From positions 47,070,491-47,134,490 of the forward strand of contig CM039182.1 of NCBI GenBank assembly GCA_008360975.2: DNA of 64,000 bases, written 5' to 3'. Shown piece by piece: positions 14,201 to 27,900 of the stretch (its first letter is position 1; each line of letters starts with the position of its first letter). This DNA is from Lichenostomus cassidix (taxonomy: Eukaryota > Chordata > Aves > Passeriformes > Meliphagidae). The translations under genes were made by a program, and so were the position numbers. The notes under the pieces are model-generated. The model was not told the DNA's origin. It searched no databases and saw nothing but the letters and a program-made list of their open reading frames with translations.

Positions 14201-17200
14201 TCACCTAAATTTAGGTGCTTGTTTATCAAACTGAAATCAAGAGTCTTTTGCTGCATGGGTAAGTGCTTTGTTAATCAGGGAACTTGTTTAAGCCATGTGG
14301 ATGTTTAATATTCAAATAAAATTATCATCTAGGGAGGGAGAGAGCTCTGAGCAAGTCTCGTCCTGATTTATCCAGCTCTGGGGAAAGCATTGACAGCTCA
14401 GCCAGCAGTGTGACAAAAACTCTGTCCTCTGAATGTCTTCCAGAGTTTGCAGGGATTTTACCTTTACCTCCTTGATGGTGCTTTAAGGGGAAGGGCTGTC
14501 ATATGCTTAGTCTTCCAGACAGCTAAGATATCCCCAGGTCAGTAAGGGCTATATTTATAATTTTTTTTTAACTCTCAAGAAGAACGGAACAAGAAGGGAG
14601 CAAAATCTCATGCTAATCTTATTGTGCTCCTTAGATGAACAACTTTCACAAGACAGTGAAGCTAATGCCATTTACTTGTCAGTGAAGCACAACAAAAGAG
14701 AGAAGGGGGGGATATGGCAGTACAAGAGTGTTCTCCTTGCAACATCTTCCTTGCTGCTTATTGCTCAGTATTAGCAGCTTGAATCACTATAAAGCTGGAT
14801 GCATCAGGGGCAGCTCTGCTCACTGAGTCCAACTTAATGACAAACAACCAAAGAACAGATGCTTTCAGGGGCATTTCATGTCCATGCCCCTCACTCCATC
14901 TTCTCCTGACAGGAGCATGTTTCTTTTCTTCTTTCATCTCTGCCTCTTTTAAAAGCTGGCCAGAGGCAGCGGGTTTGCAAGAAGAATGCAATTCTGGGTA
15001 GGGCATGAAGACACAAGAGGATTTCACAAATAAAGTAATCAGGATCTTGCATGGTCATTTTGCAACCCAAGAGAGAGTCAGCACCTACCTGCCTCGTGGC
15101 ATGAGGATGTTATTTCTTCATGCAAGGTTTAATAAAAGAGTTCTCCATACTGAAAAAAGAATTGGTTCTGAAAAATGGTAATAAAAGCTTCATTTCTCTG
15201 ACACATAGCTTGCTTTGTACAAGATTACTTAGAATTGCTGCTCTTCTCCTTGTCCTTACAAGTAGGGCAAGCAGTTGACTTAAGAAGATATATATTTTTC
15301 TTGATTCAAGTTTTCTGGTAAAAGAATATATTAACTTTCAAAAGCAAAGTCATTTCCAAAACAAGAGCTAAAATTAGACTGATTTTTTTTTTTTGTTCTC
15401 TCTCCCCTTTATGGCTTTTACAAGCAATTACCCACTTAATGTTTTGAAATTATACAAGAAACTTCAATAGCAATTCTTTTTCCTGCTGCATCTCCTTGAA
15501 TGTGAAGATTTAAAAGCTTTTCCGGAACACAACAGCGTGAGCAAATGAATTTGCCATTTTCATTCTCAATTTTTTTTTTTTTAAAGAATGGGAAGCAGCG
15601 GGGTATTTCTTCATCATTGAACTTTTTTTTTTTTGTTTTAAATTTCATAATGACGAAGTGAGCCTGTATGACAGCTCTAGAAGCTGAAGGCAGGATTCTT
15701 CTTTGCACCACAGCCTTTCATGTTGCTGTGGGAGTGCTGCTAAAATAGCTGGAAGGGCTATTACGCCAACGCAACTCTTGAGCCTCTTCTGTCTTGTGGC
15801 AGGGTGGTGGATACAGATTTAGCATTCCTGCTCATGTGACCATCCCACACTGTGCATAACCCATACAAAGAGCCAGGCCGTGTGGGGAACTGGGGATCCT
15901 GCAAAGTAGGGCTGCAGGAAGTGGTGAGACACAGCCATGCAGCAGTGCTGTGGAATCCAACTGGCCCTGGATCGCCCTGGTCAGGCTGCACCCACCCGTG
16001 GGGTCCCAGGGCAGGACAGAGGGTGACAGGCTGTGTCAGCTGCTGTGAACAGAGAGGGCTGCCAGCCGTTCAGGCTCAAGAGCCCCTTGCAGCCCGAGTG
16101 GCGTTTGATGTGCCTCAGTGTCATGTGGATGGGCACGAGGTGTTGGTAAATACAGAAGTCTGGCTGCCAGCTCTCCTCCCACCACCTCCCCATGGCTCTT
16201 GGGGTGGAATTAGGGGCACTCACCTTAGCGGAGGAGGCAAATCTAACCTTTATCTCCTGCCCAAGTTGCTCCCTAGAGGAGGGGTTTTGTTTGCTCCTCT
16301 CTGACTGTCACGCAGATGCCTGCCTGCTGAGACCACAGCATTGGAGTGCCACTGAGCTGGCAGAGTGTGTTTGGCTCTTATAGCTTAGGAGTGAAAGGTG
16401 TTTCTTTTGCCAGCAAAGCAATACCCATCTGAAGCACCAACTCTGAAATCTGTAAATGAAAAGCAAATCCAGCTGGGTCAGGGAAATCAAAACAACTCAG
16501 GCTGTCTGTTCTGCTCCAAGTTTTATCTGCAGGAAGGTAAGAGGCAGCATCAGCGTCTTGTAAAGAAACATGTTCCTACCTCCACCCCTCACCCCCAGGA
16601 CCCCTTCAAAATCTCCTGTGGCAGGCAGTGCCTTTGCTTCCACTATTTCCTGACCACAACTACCTTCGCTATAGTCTGACAAAGCTCTGGAGAATAAACC
16701 ATCTCAAATTCACATATCTCATGTTGGGCACCTTTCTTCTCATTAAGACCGAATCTTAGACCACAGTTCACCATAACTTCTCCCTCCAGAGTTTAACTCA
16801 GTCTCTCTTATTAGCTTACTTTATCAGCCATTCCCACCAAAACAAACTTATATATTCTGTTATATTAGGTCATTCATAAAATACTGCAAGCACAGCTCCA
16901 GGAAGGCACATTCCTTGGGATTTTCATGCTTGAATTCATACAATGTTCTCATTATCTTCCTTTTTGTTGCACTTGCAAGACATCACTTCTCAACTGGTGT
17001 GAGGCCAGTCAGGATGTTTTCCTCAGAGCCATCTGGATGGAGCAAAGGCCACCTCAGTTGAGGACTTCTACGACTCCGAACTGGGCTTCTCGCGAGAAAC
17101 CCTCTGGATTTCTCACAAGCACAAGTTCTGATAAAACAGTGTTTTTTAACTGGGTCTGAGCAGGAGAGAAACTTGCATTGAGGAACATCTGTCTTCAGCA

Positions 17201-17635
17201 CGTGCAGTGGGAGGGAAAGAGCTGGCAGGTTCCTCTAGACTCAGACTTTTGGAGTTCAACTTAGTGAAATACCTAGAAAAACATGAGGATGGAGGATTCC
17301 ATCCTGCAAAGCTCAAACTTTCCTCATGCCAATTCGCTGCAGCCATAAACACTCTCAGAGAAAATGGAAACACAGGAAGGTAGCCTTGAATTGACCATGA
17401 GTGCATCAGTATGCTGGGATTTGGATTTCACAAGGGCCCTTCTCACAGGAAGGCTCATGTAACCATAGCAATGGAGATCTCTGGATGCATTTCATCCTTG
17501 TCGCCACAAACAAATAAGTTAAATCAGATGCAGTTAAGAAAGATTTTTCCACTACTCTTTGTGCTAAACAGTTCAGAATTTCTAGGAGCCATAAGGAATA
17601 AAAGACAACTTCAGAAGAAAAACAAAGTTCCAGGA
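11278..17635. other. Intergenic DNA just downstream of ELMO1, no gene seen
   Basis: Unique sequence with a slightly GC-richer patch at about 15.85-16.25 kb, where a 150-codon plus-strand frame arises, probably by chance. A consensus TATA box lies at 13477-13483. No exon of a neighbouring gene could be identified. Confidence 0.5.
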
Positions 17636-18755
17636 ACCATCACAACTCAGATTTTTATTCAACAGTGAAGTTGAAGGGAAGGGTTGTTTTTTTCCTTTTA
17701 GGGCAAATGTTCCAAATGGAAATTAAGTAAAAATATTGTTCCCCAAAAGTACTCACAATGAAATTAGTTTTCATTAAATATATTTGTTTGGCAAAATAAA
17801 ATAAAAAAATTAGAACCCGTACAAAAAAAATCCCTTGCAAATTTCTAACACTGTAGCAATGACAACAATGTAAACCTGGATGTTTGGCAGTTGTAATTAA
17901 TTTGTGAAAATTACTGTTGAACTTTGGACCAAGGAAATAAAAATCACTTCAAATAGCAACAAGCCAATTTCAGAGGCAACTGAGGCTTAGGGAACGCTAC
18001 AGGAATGGGACACACTAGTGGCTTCATACACGGTTTGTGCGAGTGATCTGCTAGTGTGGGGCTATTGTAAGAGCTGGGAGGAAAAGAAGTTAAAAGCTGT
18101 TGCAGCATTGCAGCGTATGGTACAGCAAAAACCTGCAGACTTTCCATTCTGGGAGCCGATCAGTTGGGTGAAGGCTGGAGGCAAGAGTTGAGATGACAGT
18201 GGAGAGAATAATGACAGTGACGGATGGTGCAAGCACTGGGAAGCAGTTAACGAATTTCATCATCACATTGGATTCAGTGGTGAGCAGGCTCTTGTGAGTG
18301 TCTGGGGAAATCTGCTTACAGTAGCTGCTTTTGCTCCCTACCTCCCTCCTCCTTCCAGTTAAAGCCTCTGCCCTGCCAAGTGGGTTTCACAGGCATGCAG
18401 TTTGATAACAACGTCCTTTAGTTAAGAATGTCTATTCCAGTATTAAAAATGTAAAAAAAGTCCTCAGGAGGGTGCTTCTTAGGGGCAGTCTTTGCCTTAA
18501 GCAAGGCCGACAGCCCGCAATTACAAGTTAATTAAAGCAATTTGGATTTGGATGAGCAATGGGGAAGATGGGAATGGGGAAGGAAGGGATGCAGGGAGCA
18601 GGGAGGAATGCAAGTGTTTCTACATCCCTCCCCAAAGCCAAAATCCAAGGTGCAAAAGTGGGTTTCTTTTTTTTCCTCACACTCTTCTTTTTTTTTTTTA
18701 ATATCTCTCCATTTATAATGTATTTCCAGTTTCAGAGCAAGTTTCAGTGACTGCC
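17636..18755 (-). other. ELMO1: Probable ELMO1 3' untranslated region
   Basis: Sequence after the ELMO1 stop on the minus strand, ending a little past the first good AATAAA. It has no splice-like break, is AT-rich towards its end, and contains an 11-A run (sense strand, about 18690-18700) that could cause internal priming of cDNA. The extent of about 1.1 kb is inferred from the poly(A) signal only. Short open frames inside it are not considered real. Confidence 0.6.
17654..17659 (-). terminator. ELMO1: Candidate ELMO1 polyadenylation signal AATAAA
   Basis: The plus strand reads TTTATT here, so the ELMO1 sense strand has AATAAA, about 1.1 kb after the stop codon. A GT-rich stretch (GAGTTGTGATGGTT) follows 10-25 bases downstream, as expected of a cleavage site. 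Other AT-rich hexamers occur upstream at about 17.7-17.9 kb, so alternative ends are possible. Confidence 0.55.
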
Positions 18756-18956
18756 TCAGTTACAGTCATAAACAAAGTCATAGTTGCTGGGCTCCTTTGG
18801 GATAGGTGGGGGAGCATCTGGGATCTGTATATTTTCCAAGTCAAGGAGGCGTAGCTTTATCTCCATGCTGAGCAGCGTGTCTAGGTCGTTCCGCGTTAGG
18901 TCACTCAACATATCCTTCCCAAGGAGGGCGTTCAAACCATCGGTCCATACGCAGTA
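18756..18956 (-). CDS. ELMO1: ELMO1 last coding exon, residues 662-727 and stop
   Basis: A strong acceptor (pyrimidine run then CTGTGCAG) ends at 18957. The exon then opens [17 protein letters not shown] and runs to the C-terminus N-Y-D-F-V-Y-D-C-N, with TGA at 18756-18758. It holds the C-terminal PH helix, the helix around [19 protein letters not shown], and the proline motif [10 protein letters not shown]. In the family, this helix and PxxP tail bind the SH3 and adjacent helices of DOCK1/DOCK2. V for I and L for M are the substitutions I notice against human. An open frame runs 48 nt into the intron beyond the acceptor, which is fortuitous. Confidence 0.98.
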   Translation of the reverse strand, partial: YCVWTDGLNALLGKDMLSDLTRNDLDTLLSMEIKLRLLDLENIQIPDAPPPIPKEPSNYDFVYDCN

Positions 18957-21900
18957 CTGCACAGGAAAAGGATAAAAAGTGTCATTAATAAACTTTTCAT
19001 ACACAAACTCTTTGTCTGGTCTGGTCCTCTACAGTTATTGTTCCCACGGGGACTTGCAAAGAGATCAAAAATTAGATTGATGCATTTTATCAGCTCATAT
19101 AATGAAGAAGGCTTTCACTGAGCTGCTAAGAAAATGGAAAAAAAATCCAGAAAATGGGAAGAAATTACAGTATTTAGTTGTTCGGCAATTTGCTATCTCC
19201 TTCAAACTTCTGGTTGAATGTTCTTCCACAGTTATTGGAAAAGGAACAATATCTAACTTAGGACAATGAACCGCTGGAGAAATCTCTTTCACTCCTCTCA
19301 TTCTCTTTCCCCAGTGCTTATTAAAAATGCCTGATTATCTTACACTAATGAAACTTTTAATTCCGAGACAGTTAAGTTAGGTGAACTGAATCCCACCCCC
19401 AAATCCTTCTTGACTCTTCATGTAAAAAATCCTGTACTATCTATCTACTTTTATTGTGGTTTGCTTTCCTATACATGAAGTTGTTACAGTTGATAGTCTC
19501 ACATATCTAAGCCTACTTTACCACTATTTTACACAAAATAACATATTGTAAAAACTACAGTCAGTTAATGCCACGTTCTTCATGAAAATTAAATGCCAAG
19601 CTGCTTGGGTGTAATGCTAAACGCTGCAAATGCTGAACTGGCCTCTAAAACCTTTTCCTTACTGTTAACATTTTCCTACTAGGAGATGCCATCTTTCCCA
19701 ACAGCTGACAGCTTGTGATAAACGTGGGCTGAATAACCATTTTAAATCAGCTACAAATGCAAGGGAGATTGGTGATCTAGAGTCAACTCCTATTGAATAA
19801 GTCACTTTCATTTATTACTACAAGCCATTTATTCAACTATGAACAGAAGTACTCAAATGCTATCATCTAAAAATAAAGATTTCAATCATGAACTTGTGTC
19901 CTAGTTTGCAGGAGAAAAATTAAATCAACCGTAACAGCATTTTTATCTTACAAATACTTCTGCTGCATTTCATGCCAAAAAAATGGTTTTTAAATTTAGC
20001 TGACCATTTGCTACATGATGCTGCCGAGTTTAAAGATAGTCATGGTTGACTTCATCCCACAGCAGAAATGATGATTTTTTTCAAGAAAGAGAGAGAAGCC
20101 CCCCTCTTCATCCAGAAAAAGGGCATATGGTTAAAATAGGATGGGTTAACACACTTCAGCATCCAGAACGAAATCCAACCCACTTAAGTCAGTAACAAAA
20201 CAGTAGCAGAGGGAGCTTTTTCACCCAGGGTGTGGGCAAGCCAAGCTGCAGCTTTAACATGAGATCAGCTATATAGAAGGGATTCTAGAGTTCAGGTTGT
20301 CCTGCTGACAAGTACTAAATAAACAACTTAGCCTGTCTATTCTAGGCTGTCAAAGTGTGCCACTGAAGGCTTTTAAAGCATGCAATTTTTGTGGAGTATA
20401 TGCAGAACATCAGGACAAAAAAGAAGCTATTCTAGAAAAATTATTATATTTGAACAGACTATAATCTTTTATGATTTACTTGAAATCTTTCTTTGGGGAA
20501 GTTTTCCCTGAATTCATTATGAAGAAAGGAACAGAAAAGCAAAAGGCTGTGCTCAGGTTACAGGAGAGCAGAGAATTTTTTCAACAGATGCAGCCCCTGA
20601 CGCAAATCGTCCATCACCTGAGCAGTGAGTGCGGCCAGTGCTTCCTCTGGGGAAGAATCCCAGAGAGCCAGAAAGCAGAACTGCAATTCACTCCACTTCC
20701 AGATATAACTCATTCAGGCCCACAGAAACCAAATTCTGGCTCCAATTCTGATGAGTGCAATGGCCTGGAAAAGGGGCTTCCTCTCTAATCTCCATATTGG
20801 CAAGTGCACCTAATTAAACTCCTGCACATTTTGAGCAGAGAGACATCCTAATGAGATGGTGGAAAAACAGAGGCATTCATTCAGAAGCTTTTCTCTTTTT
20901 AATATGCAAAAGAAACGAAGAGCCCCTGAAAAATTAATTTACGAGATTCATTTTCATAAAACTCCAATGAAACCTAATTATGGCCTCCCTCATCAATTTC
21001 TCTGTCAAAAATCAAGGCTAAGATTAATCCACCTTTTTTGCTATGTAGTTGAAACCAGTTATTAGTATTTAAATGAAAAACAAATACAATGGAGTGATCT
21101 CACAGTACTGAATCCTCCAGCTAGCAGTAAGCTCCAACAGATGGCTAAGGGAATTGACAAACTTAAGTGTGCAAGAATGAGGTCCAGATCTCAATGATAC
21201 TGGTTCAGCAATGAGATTTTATTAAAAAATTGCCTTGGGAGTCAAGCCAGTGGAACTAGAAAGGTTGTACAGGTTTCATCCATCTGGATGCAGCCCTAAG
21301 CAACCTGGTCTGAGTTCATGGCTGACCTGCTTTGAGCAGGAGGTTTGTTCAATTTTTCTTTATAGGACACATTCAACTCCCACATTTCAACCTCACTCTA
21401 CAGTCACGAGGACTGCACAAGTACTTAAAAAGCCCTGCAAGTCTGACCTGAAATTGTCACGTACCAACATCATTCCTGGTGCTTCACACAAAGCTTTCCG
21501 AATCTTCAGATGTCGCCACCAAATCTCCCAAACTGACAATGCTGCTAAACTAGGACTTCTACCAACAGGCGCCCCAGCTTTGACTCTTTGATGAAGAGTC
21601 ACGGGCTTCACAACATGCTACTTGCCTTTCCTTGTGGGTGCTTCCTCTGAACACTTGTACTTTCTACTTTAATCACAACTCACTGTTCTGCAGGCCACGG
21701 AAAAATACAGAGGAAGCGAGATGTCCTTTTGAAAACTTTCATTTGGGAACTGTCAAGTGGCAGCAGAGACTGTTGCCTCTGGCCATTTTTTTGAACATAT
21801 TAATTTTGTTTCAAAGAAGCTGCACAAGACCAAAAAGAGAAATGAAGATAAAAGGTGTGTTAACGCAATCATGAGCAGTTGGGTTAGTGCATCTCACTGC

Positions 21901-24900
21901 TACTGCCTGTCAGTGGGATGCAGTAGCAGCTTTTGAACATTTGGGCCATTAAAATCCACTTGTAGCTATGGGCTATATTTGAAATACAGTGGCTGAAAAA
22001 ATTGTTTGTTTTCAGGATTATTTGCACTTATGAGCTGAAACAGTCTAGAATTCAGTTTCTGGAGAATTTATATCAGAAATCATTGAACATGTATTCATGT
22101 TCAGAAGATGAAGTTCAGTTCAGAAGATGAAGACAACCGTATTTTGCTTAGAACTTCAGCTCTAATGGCACATTGTGCCTGGGATAATACTGCTCCTTTT
22201 TCTTTCATGAAAACCAGTAAATACTTCTCTGTAATGAATGTACTTGAAAATGACACTCAAACATTGATCCACAGAAAAATCCAAATGGGCATAATCATAT
22301 CTCCTCTACTAAAATTAACATTTACTTGAAGGTTTTAGTCCAGAACTTCAAATGTTGAAGCAGCATAACTAAAGACACTTCACTTGTAAAGCAATTTCAT
22401 GCATTTTTTTAACACTGCAGTATAATGCAGTTTAATGCAATCTTCTGTAATTCATCATCTTGACTCAGTGTCCTGAACTGAGACCAAATGTGATACCACA
22501 AAACAAGTGTGCAAATGGAACACCAACTCTTGCTTTAGAAATAAGCAGGATGTTTTAAAATATCTGCTAATGAATGCTCTGAACTTGACTTACCTCATGC
22601 TTGTCTGGAGCAATGAAATTCAATTGGCCGCTTGAGTCATATAATATAGAGAAAGCAAGCTCCAGCACTTCCTGGAACAATACAAAGAAACACATATTAA
22701 TGCTGCATGAGAGAGGCATTCATACATTCTGGTCTGTCTTCCTTTACTATCCCTTATTCCCTAAAACAAGTTGAGAAATAGGTTATGGTAGTCTCCTGTC
22801 TGGCCAAAGCTGCAGCAGTACCAGACTACTGCAAGAGACTGGCACAGCAAGAATCCTACCACAGATGCTTCAGTCAAAACAACCTCACAGACCTCAGTGC
22901 TTACTGTAGCCCACTGGGTCATGTATTACTTGAGCATTTGAGTTTAAATTTGAGTTAGGCAATGGTGAGGACTAAAATCAATATAATGAATAATAGTACA
23001 CTTGCAACAAACTCTTCATGAACACTCACAGTTTTTTCTTAAATTTGTGCAGATTAAACTCACAAAGTTCTGCAAGGTTTGATTCCTTGTGTTAAAAATC
23101 TTGTCAGGACAATTAATATCCTGGTATACACTTATGTTATTTTCACTGCTGGAAATATATTAAATTATTCACTCTCAGGAGATTTCTGTAATTTTGTTTC
23201 CATCTGAACCAGAATCGCCAGCCTCAGTCAAGCCAAACTATGCTGGTTATTTAAAGACCCAAAGGAATTTTGGGAAAAGAAAAAGCAATCATCTTTTTTT
23301 CCCCTTAAGCACTGAAGCTGGAGCTGTAAAAGGTACCTAGAAGAATTCATAAAGTGCTGACCTTCCCTAAAAGTCACCTGGACTTGAATTCCCGTGGGGA
23401 AACCCAGGCAATCTGAATAAATAATGAACTTTCAGTGGCCAGCAGTGAGCATGCAAAGATGTTGTGTTATCTGTTGTCATGTTACGGTTTCTGCTTGCAT
23501 CACTACAAGTGCCATTACAAGGATCTCACAATCCATAAGCCCGGTGATAGGGCCATATTAACTGTGGAAAAAAGACCCAGCTACAGAGCAGAGTGCTGAC
23601 TTGTAACTATTATCTGTATCACATGTCCTGTTCTTTTTGCCTCTTGGCTTCCCCAGCCCTGTCATGGCTTTAGCTGACTCTCAGCTGACAGCAGTCCCTG
23701 CTCTGCCAGCAGTGACAGAAGAACAACTTCCTAAATTTGCTACACTAAGTTTTAAAATGGAAGCATTGACTGTGGGGACTGCAGCAGAACCAATCTTCTA
23801 GATTTATACCCCTGATCTCCTGGTCTGAGACAAACACAGGTATTTGGATTTCAGTAAGGGCTTTTTTGGTTTTCAATTTGTGTGACTAAGTGCATGGTCT
23901 GAACCACAAAACTGCAATCCTTAGGGATAATCTTGGATAATAAGAGATCAGGCTTCTCATGGGAAGTGTTGTTTTCCTTGAGTTTAGTTACTAGGTTCGA
24001 CTTGATGTATTGCCAAGGCTACAGGAGACAAAGCTGTGTTAAATCCTCACTGTGTTAAATCCCCATGGAGGCTGCAAGTACTAACAGTGCTGGAGCACTC
24101 AGCAAACAAATGGCTCAGGGCTCACATGGCATTTCTGTGTTGTAGGCATGTTTGTCAGCCACACCTTATGAAGAGTGATGGTCCCCATTACAGAAACAAA
24201 TCTACCTCTGCCCACACGAAGCTGGCATTATCTCCTCACACAGTGTTATAAATTACTGACAGAACATGCCAAGTAATGCCACTGAGGCTGTGAAAATAAA
24301 ATGTAGCTCTGAAAAAAGGGCTTGTACTGCTATAATATGATGTTCCTGAATTTCATGAAGGTCAACAATCCCATAGGCCTGACCCCTGTAATTTTTCCTT
24401 TGGGAAACTCCAACAAATATCACTTCTTCACCTCAAAGAGAGAAAAAGGAGGACAAAAATCTCTGCTTGGAAGAGGAATGGGTCAGGAAATCAAGGGTTT
24501 GGTCATATCCAGTCAGGCAGAGAATGAGAAAGGATTACATTAAGGGCTTCAAGCTTCCCATTCTGGGGAGAAGTGTCATTTTGGCAGCCATGACTCCAGC
24601 TCAGCTTCTTTGCTGGCTGCTCTGGACTCTAAAGGCTTGGAAGTTACAGTTTCCATGTGCCAGCATCTCTGTGGCTTTATGCACAGCAAACTGTCAAGGA
24701 AAATGGAAGCCAAAGGAGCTCGAGTTGCCAGCTGGCCCTCCACACTGATGGTGGTCTCAGTGGTTGAGCTGGCTGACTTGTCAGGAACCCCCACCTGGTT
24801 CTGCTGCAGTCCCATCAATGAGCAGGAAGAACTGGCAATTCTTAAAGGAGTGCTGGTCAGTCTTTATGAGCCATCTGTGGTTTCCTCTTCCTTTTTCTGT

Positions 24901-27900
24901 TCTACTTCTCAACCTTTGTCTCAGTAATTTTTCACTCAAGCATCGTCCACTCATTTCTCTATCCCTCTGTTCATTTTTAGCTTACATTCTCTCCAACCTG
25001 TTCCTTCCTTCTTTGTTTTGCTTTCCTCCTCCCTCACCTCATGCTGCTGAACTCATTCCCTTGGCACTCCTAGCTCCTTCCATATGTCAGACCTCTGCCC
25101 TTCCCTAGATGCTCCTCAAAGGCAGCAGCATTGAGACCCACAATGTGTCTCTCTTCTGAGCTGCACTGAAAACAGAGAACAAGAGACTCTGCAACTGCAG
25201 GCTAATACTTCCCACTCCTTGGATTCAGCTCTGTGGGGAAAGCTGCTGTAGGTGGCATGAAGGGAAGGTTACTCTCCCATGCCCAGTGCTTCTCTTCCCC
25301 CAGTCTCCCCTGGTCCCCAACAAGCTAGTTTTTCATGAACAGGCATTTTGGGTACCTATGGCATAGTGATCCCATGTAGCCGGAATGACCTCACTACTTT
25401 CTGCCTACTCTGTCTTCAGTACCCTCAAAAACATCTTTACTGAAGGCTGAGGCCTCGCTGTGTTAGAGTTTGCTTGCCAGAGCCAGAAGATCTGCCCCAA
25501 AGAACTATCCAGACAGGCAGCAGCAGGGAATGTGTTCAACCAACATGAAACAGAAGAGAAGCTTCATTCATCAGGGAAGTGAGCAGAACCATTTCAGCTG
25601 ACTAAAAAGGCACAAACCCTGAAACCTGCCACATCAGCAAATAAAGGGTGATAGGAGAACGCTTCAAAATACGTGGCAATGCTTTCTTGTTTCCTAATTC
25701 TTCTGTCATGCCTTCTTTTGAAGGCTGCAACATCTGACATATTTCATCTCCTTGAAATTCACTGCTATTGCTTGAGAGTCAGAAATGAGGATTTAAAAAT
25801 TAAACCTAATTTAAAACCACAAGCAAGATGGACAACAATGGATTCAGATCTGGTCCTATTATATCGTTCCAGCTTCATATGCATGCAAATTCGAATTCAT
25901 TTTAACTCTTATTTCTTTCTAAATTTTCCTGCTGGAAGAACAATGGCCATGTGCTGGCAAATAAAGAGATGCTGAAGCCTTTGTTATGGACATTTTGCCA
26001 ATTCCAGCTATGTTCATAGTATGGCATTTTGCCATTCAATTTTCTTTTCTGCCAATAAATAAAATTGCTGTGGTCATTATATATGTGTAAAGAAAGCACA
26101 GGATAAAAACGCCTCTTAAACAATATATCACTGATTCTGAAATTTCAGATAGTGAAAGGTTCCATACACCAAATTCAGCTGAATTGCCTTCTGTCTGACT
26201 TTTTATAAACTTTAATTTCATAACCTCTATTAACTTGATATGCTGCAAACAATGTTATTCCTATGTCAGTTAAGTAGTTGCAATATTGTGCCTGACAGTT
26301 TGATTGGGATGACAGATAATTTAAAAAATTCTGTGCTTCTCAGGGGAAGAAACAAGGAATTGAGGAAATAAAATAAAAACAAATCACCAAACCAAAAACC
26401 CCCAACCCCATCAAAACCCTTTCACCACATCAGAAATAGTAAAACCATCAAAATTGCCATTGGCTAGGTCACAAATGGAATGCTCCAGCCAAGGATGCAG
26501 CCATGCTACTTGTGAATTACTAATCTTCACATTCTCAGCACAGAATTTCATACCAGTCCAAAGCAATTTTACCTAAGGAAATGGGGCAATGCTGAGAGCT
26601 GAGGACAAACTGATCTGCAGCATTCCTATTTAGCATTAAATACTATCTAGACATTACTGCTCCATAACGATGACACATTTCCATCACTGCCACCCACTGC
26701 TTTCCATCTTTCCTTTTTGTGCGGACATATGAGTGCTAAGACAAGGAAGCACTAAAAATATTTTATATGCATCATGTAAATGTCCCAGCCAAATGTGTTG
26801 ATGGTTCAGCTGTAACATGAGGTGGGAGTTGTACGCAATCTATTGTGCTCAAGTGTGTGTGTTTGTGCCCTGATTCAGAAAATCAACAAGAAAAAATACT
26901 CCTGGGATTTTTTTCCTCACTTGGCATGACTTTTTCCTTTATTACCATGTAAAGCCAATGTTGAAAGGAGAGCAACTTCTCTATATGAAAACAAATGCAA
27001 AAACTATTTAAGATGCTCTGCCTATCTGTGCATAGTTAAGGAAAGAAAAGTTTCAGCTGTGAAGTTGCAACTAGTTGTGTGATGTGGCTTTGACAGAGCT
27101 GTCTCAATTTTTTTGGCTCCCATCAGAACTGCTTTTTCCAATTTGATCTTGAAGTATTGAAGCAGGAACTCTTAACTTCATTATTTTGTCCATCAAAATC
27201 TCCTCTAGTCAGACCCAAAATTTCTCAGCTTTGGGTAATTAGAAATTCTGACTCAAAACCTGTGAACTGGCTCCCAGAACTCTCAGGTTGCTGTTCTAGC
27301 TCAGACTGAGCACCATTAGAGTCTCATTGATTCTTGTAAGGTCAGAGAGCACAACCGGATAGAAAATTTATGAACATACCTCACAGGATATGGTATGAAA
27401 ACCTGCACCACTAACGCTGCCGGACTTTGCTAGTAACTCCATTTCTTCTTGGTGTGGTGACAATTCTTACTAACAAAAACTCTGCAAGATTCTGGCACTA
27501 CGCAATTTTAATATTACTGTCAGCTTACAGTTCTTGATCTGAAATTCTGAAAGGTAGTATAAATCTAAGTAATTATGAATATTCAATTGAATATTGTCTC
27601 CTACACATTTTTTCTCAAATGCACTACTGAGCGCATCCTTATCCGCCTCCTTAATTGCCCAGGATTTACCTTACATCCTTTTGTTGGCAGTTGTTTCTCT
27701 ACCTGACTGGACCTGCAGGTATCATCAGCTGGACATTAATTGCAATTCTGGCATGTGTTCACTGAATGTGAGCTTATGAGAGAACACAGATGGAACAAAC
27801 TCATTTGTTACTTTTCAGAGACAATATAGGAGTAGGTACCAACAGCCATTGATGGTTTGCTTTAGATGTTTTGTAGAAAACATCATTGCTAAAGAATATT

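Larger units (their letters stand above)
18957..22593 (-). other. ELMO1: ELMO1 intron before the last exon
   Basis: GTAAGT donor at the left edge of the exon ending 22594, and a pyrimidine-rich TGTGCAG acceptor at 18957. Holds a diverged CR1 piece near 21.3 kb and a short direct repeat near 22.1 kb. Otherwise unique. Confidence 0.9.

Noticed and set aside
15852..16304. 150-codon plus-strand frame in a GC-richer patch
   Set aside because: Overlaps frames of similar length on the other strand. Composition explains the lack of stops, and no family resemblance was seen.
1..17635. Exons of AOAH, the gene expected next to ELMO1 in amniotes
   Set aside because: No peptide resembling AOAH was found on either strand. 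It probably lies further left.
18957..19004. Extension of the last ELMO1 exon into the upstream open frame
   Set aside because: The ELMO1 homology begins exactly after a strong acceptor at 18957. The extra 16 residues are translated intron.
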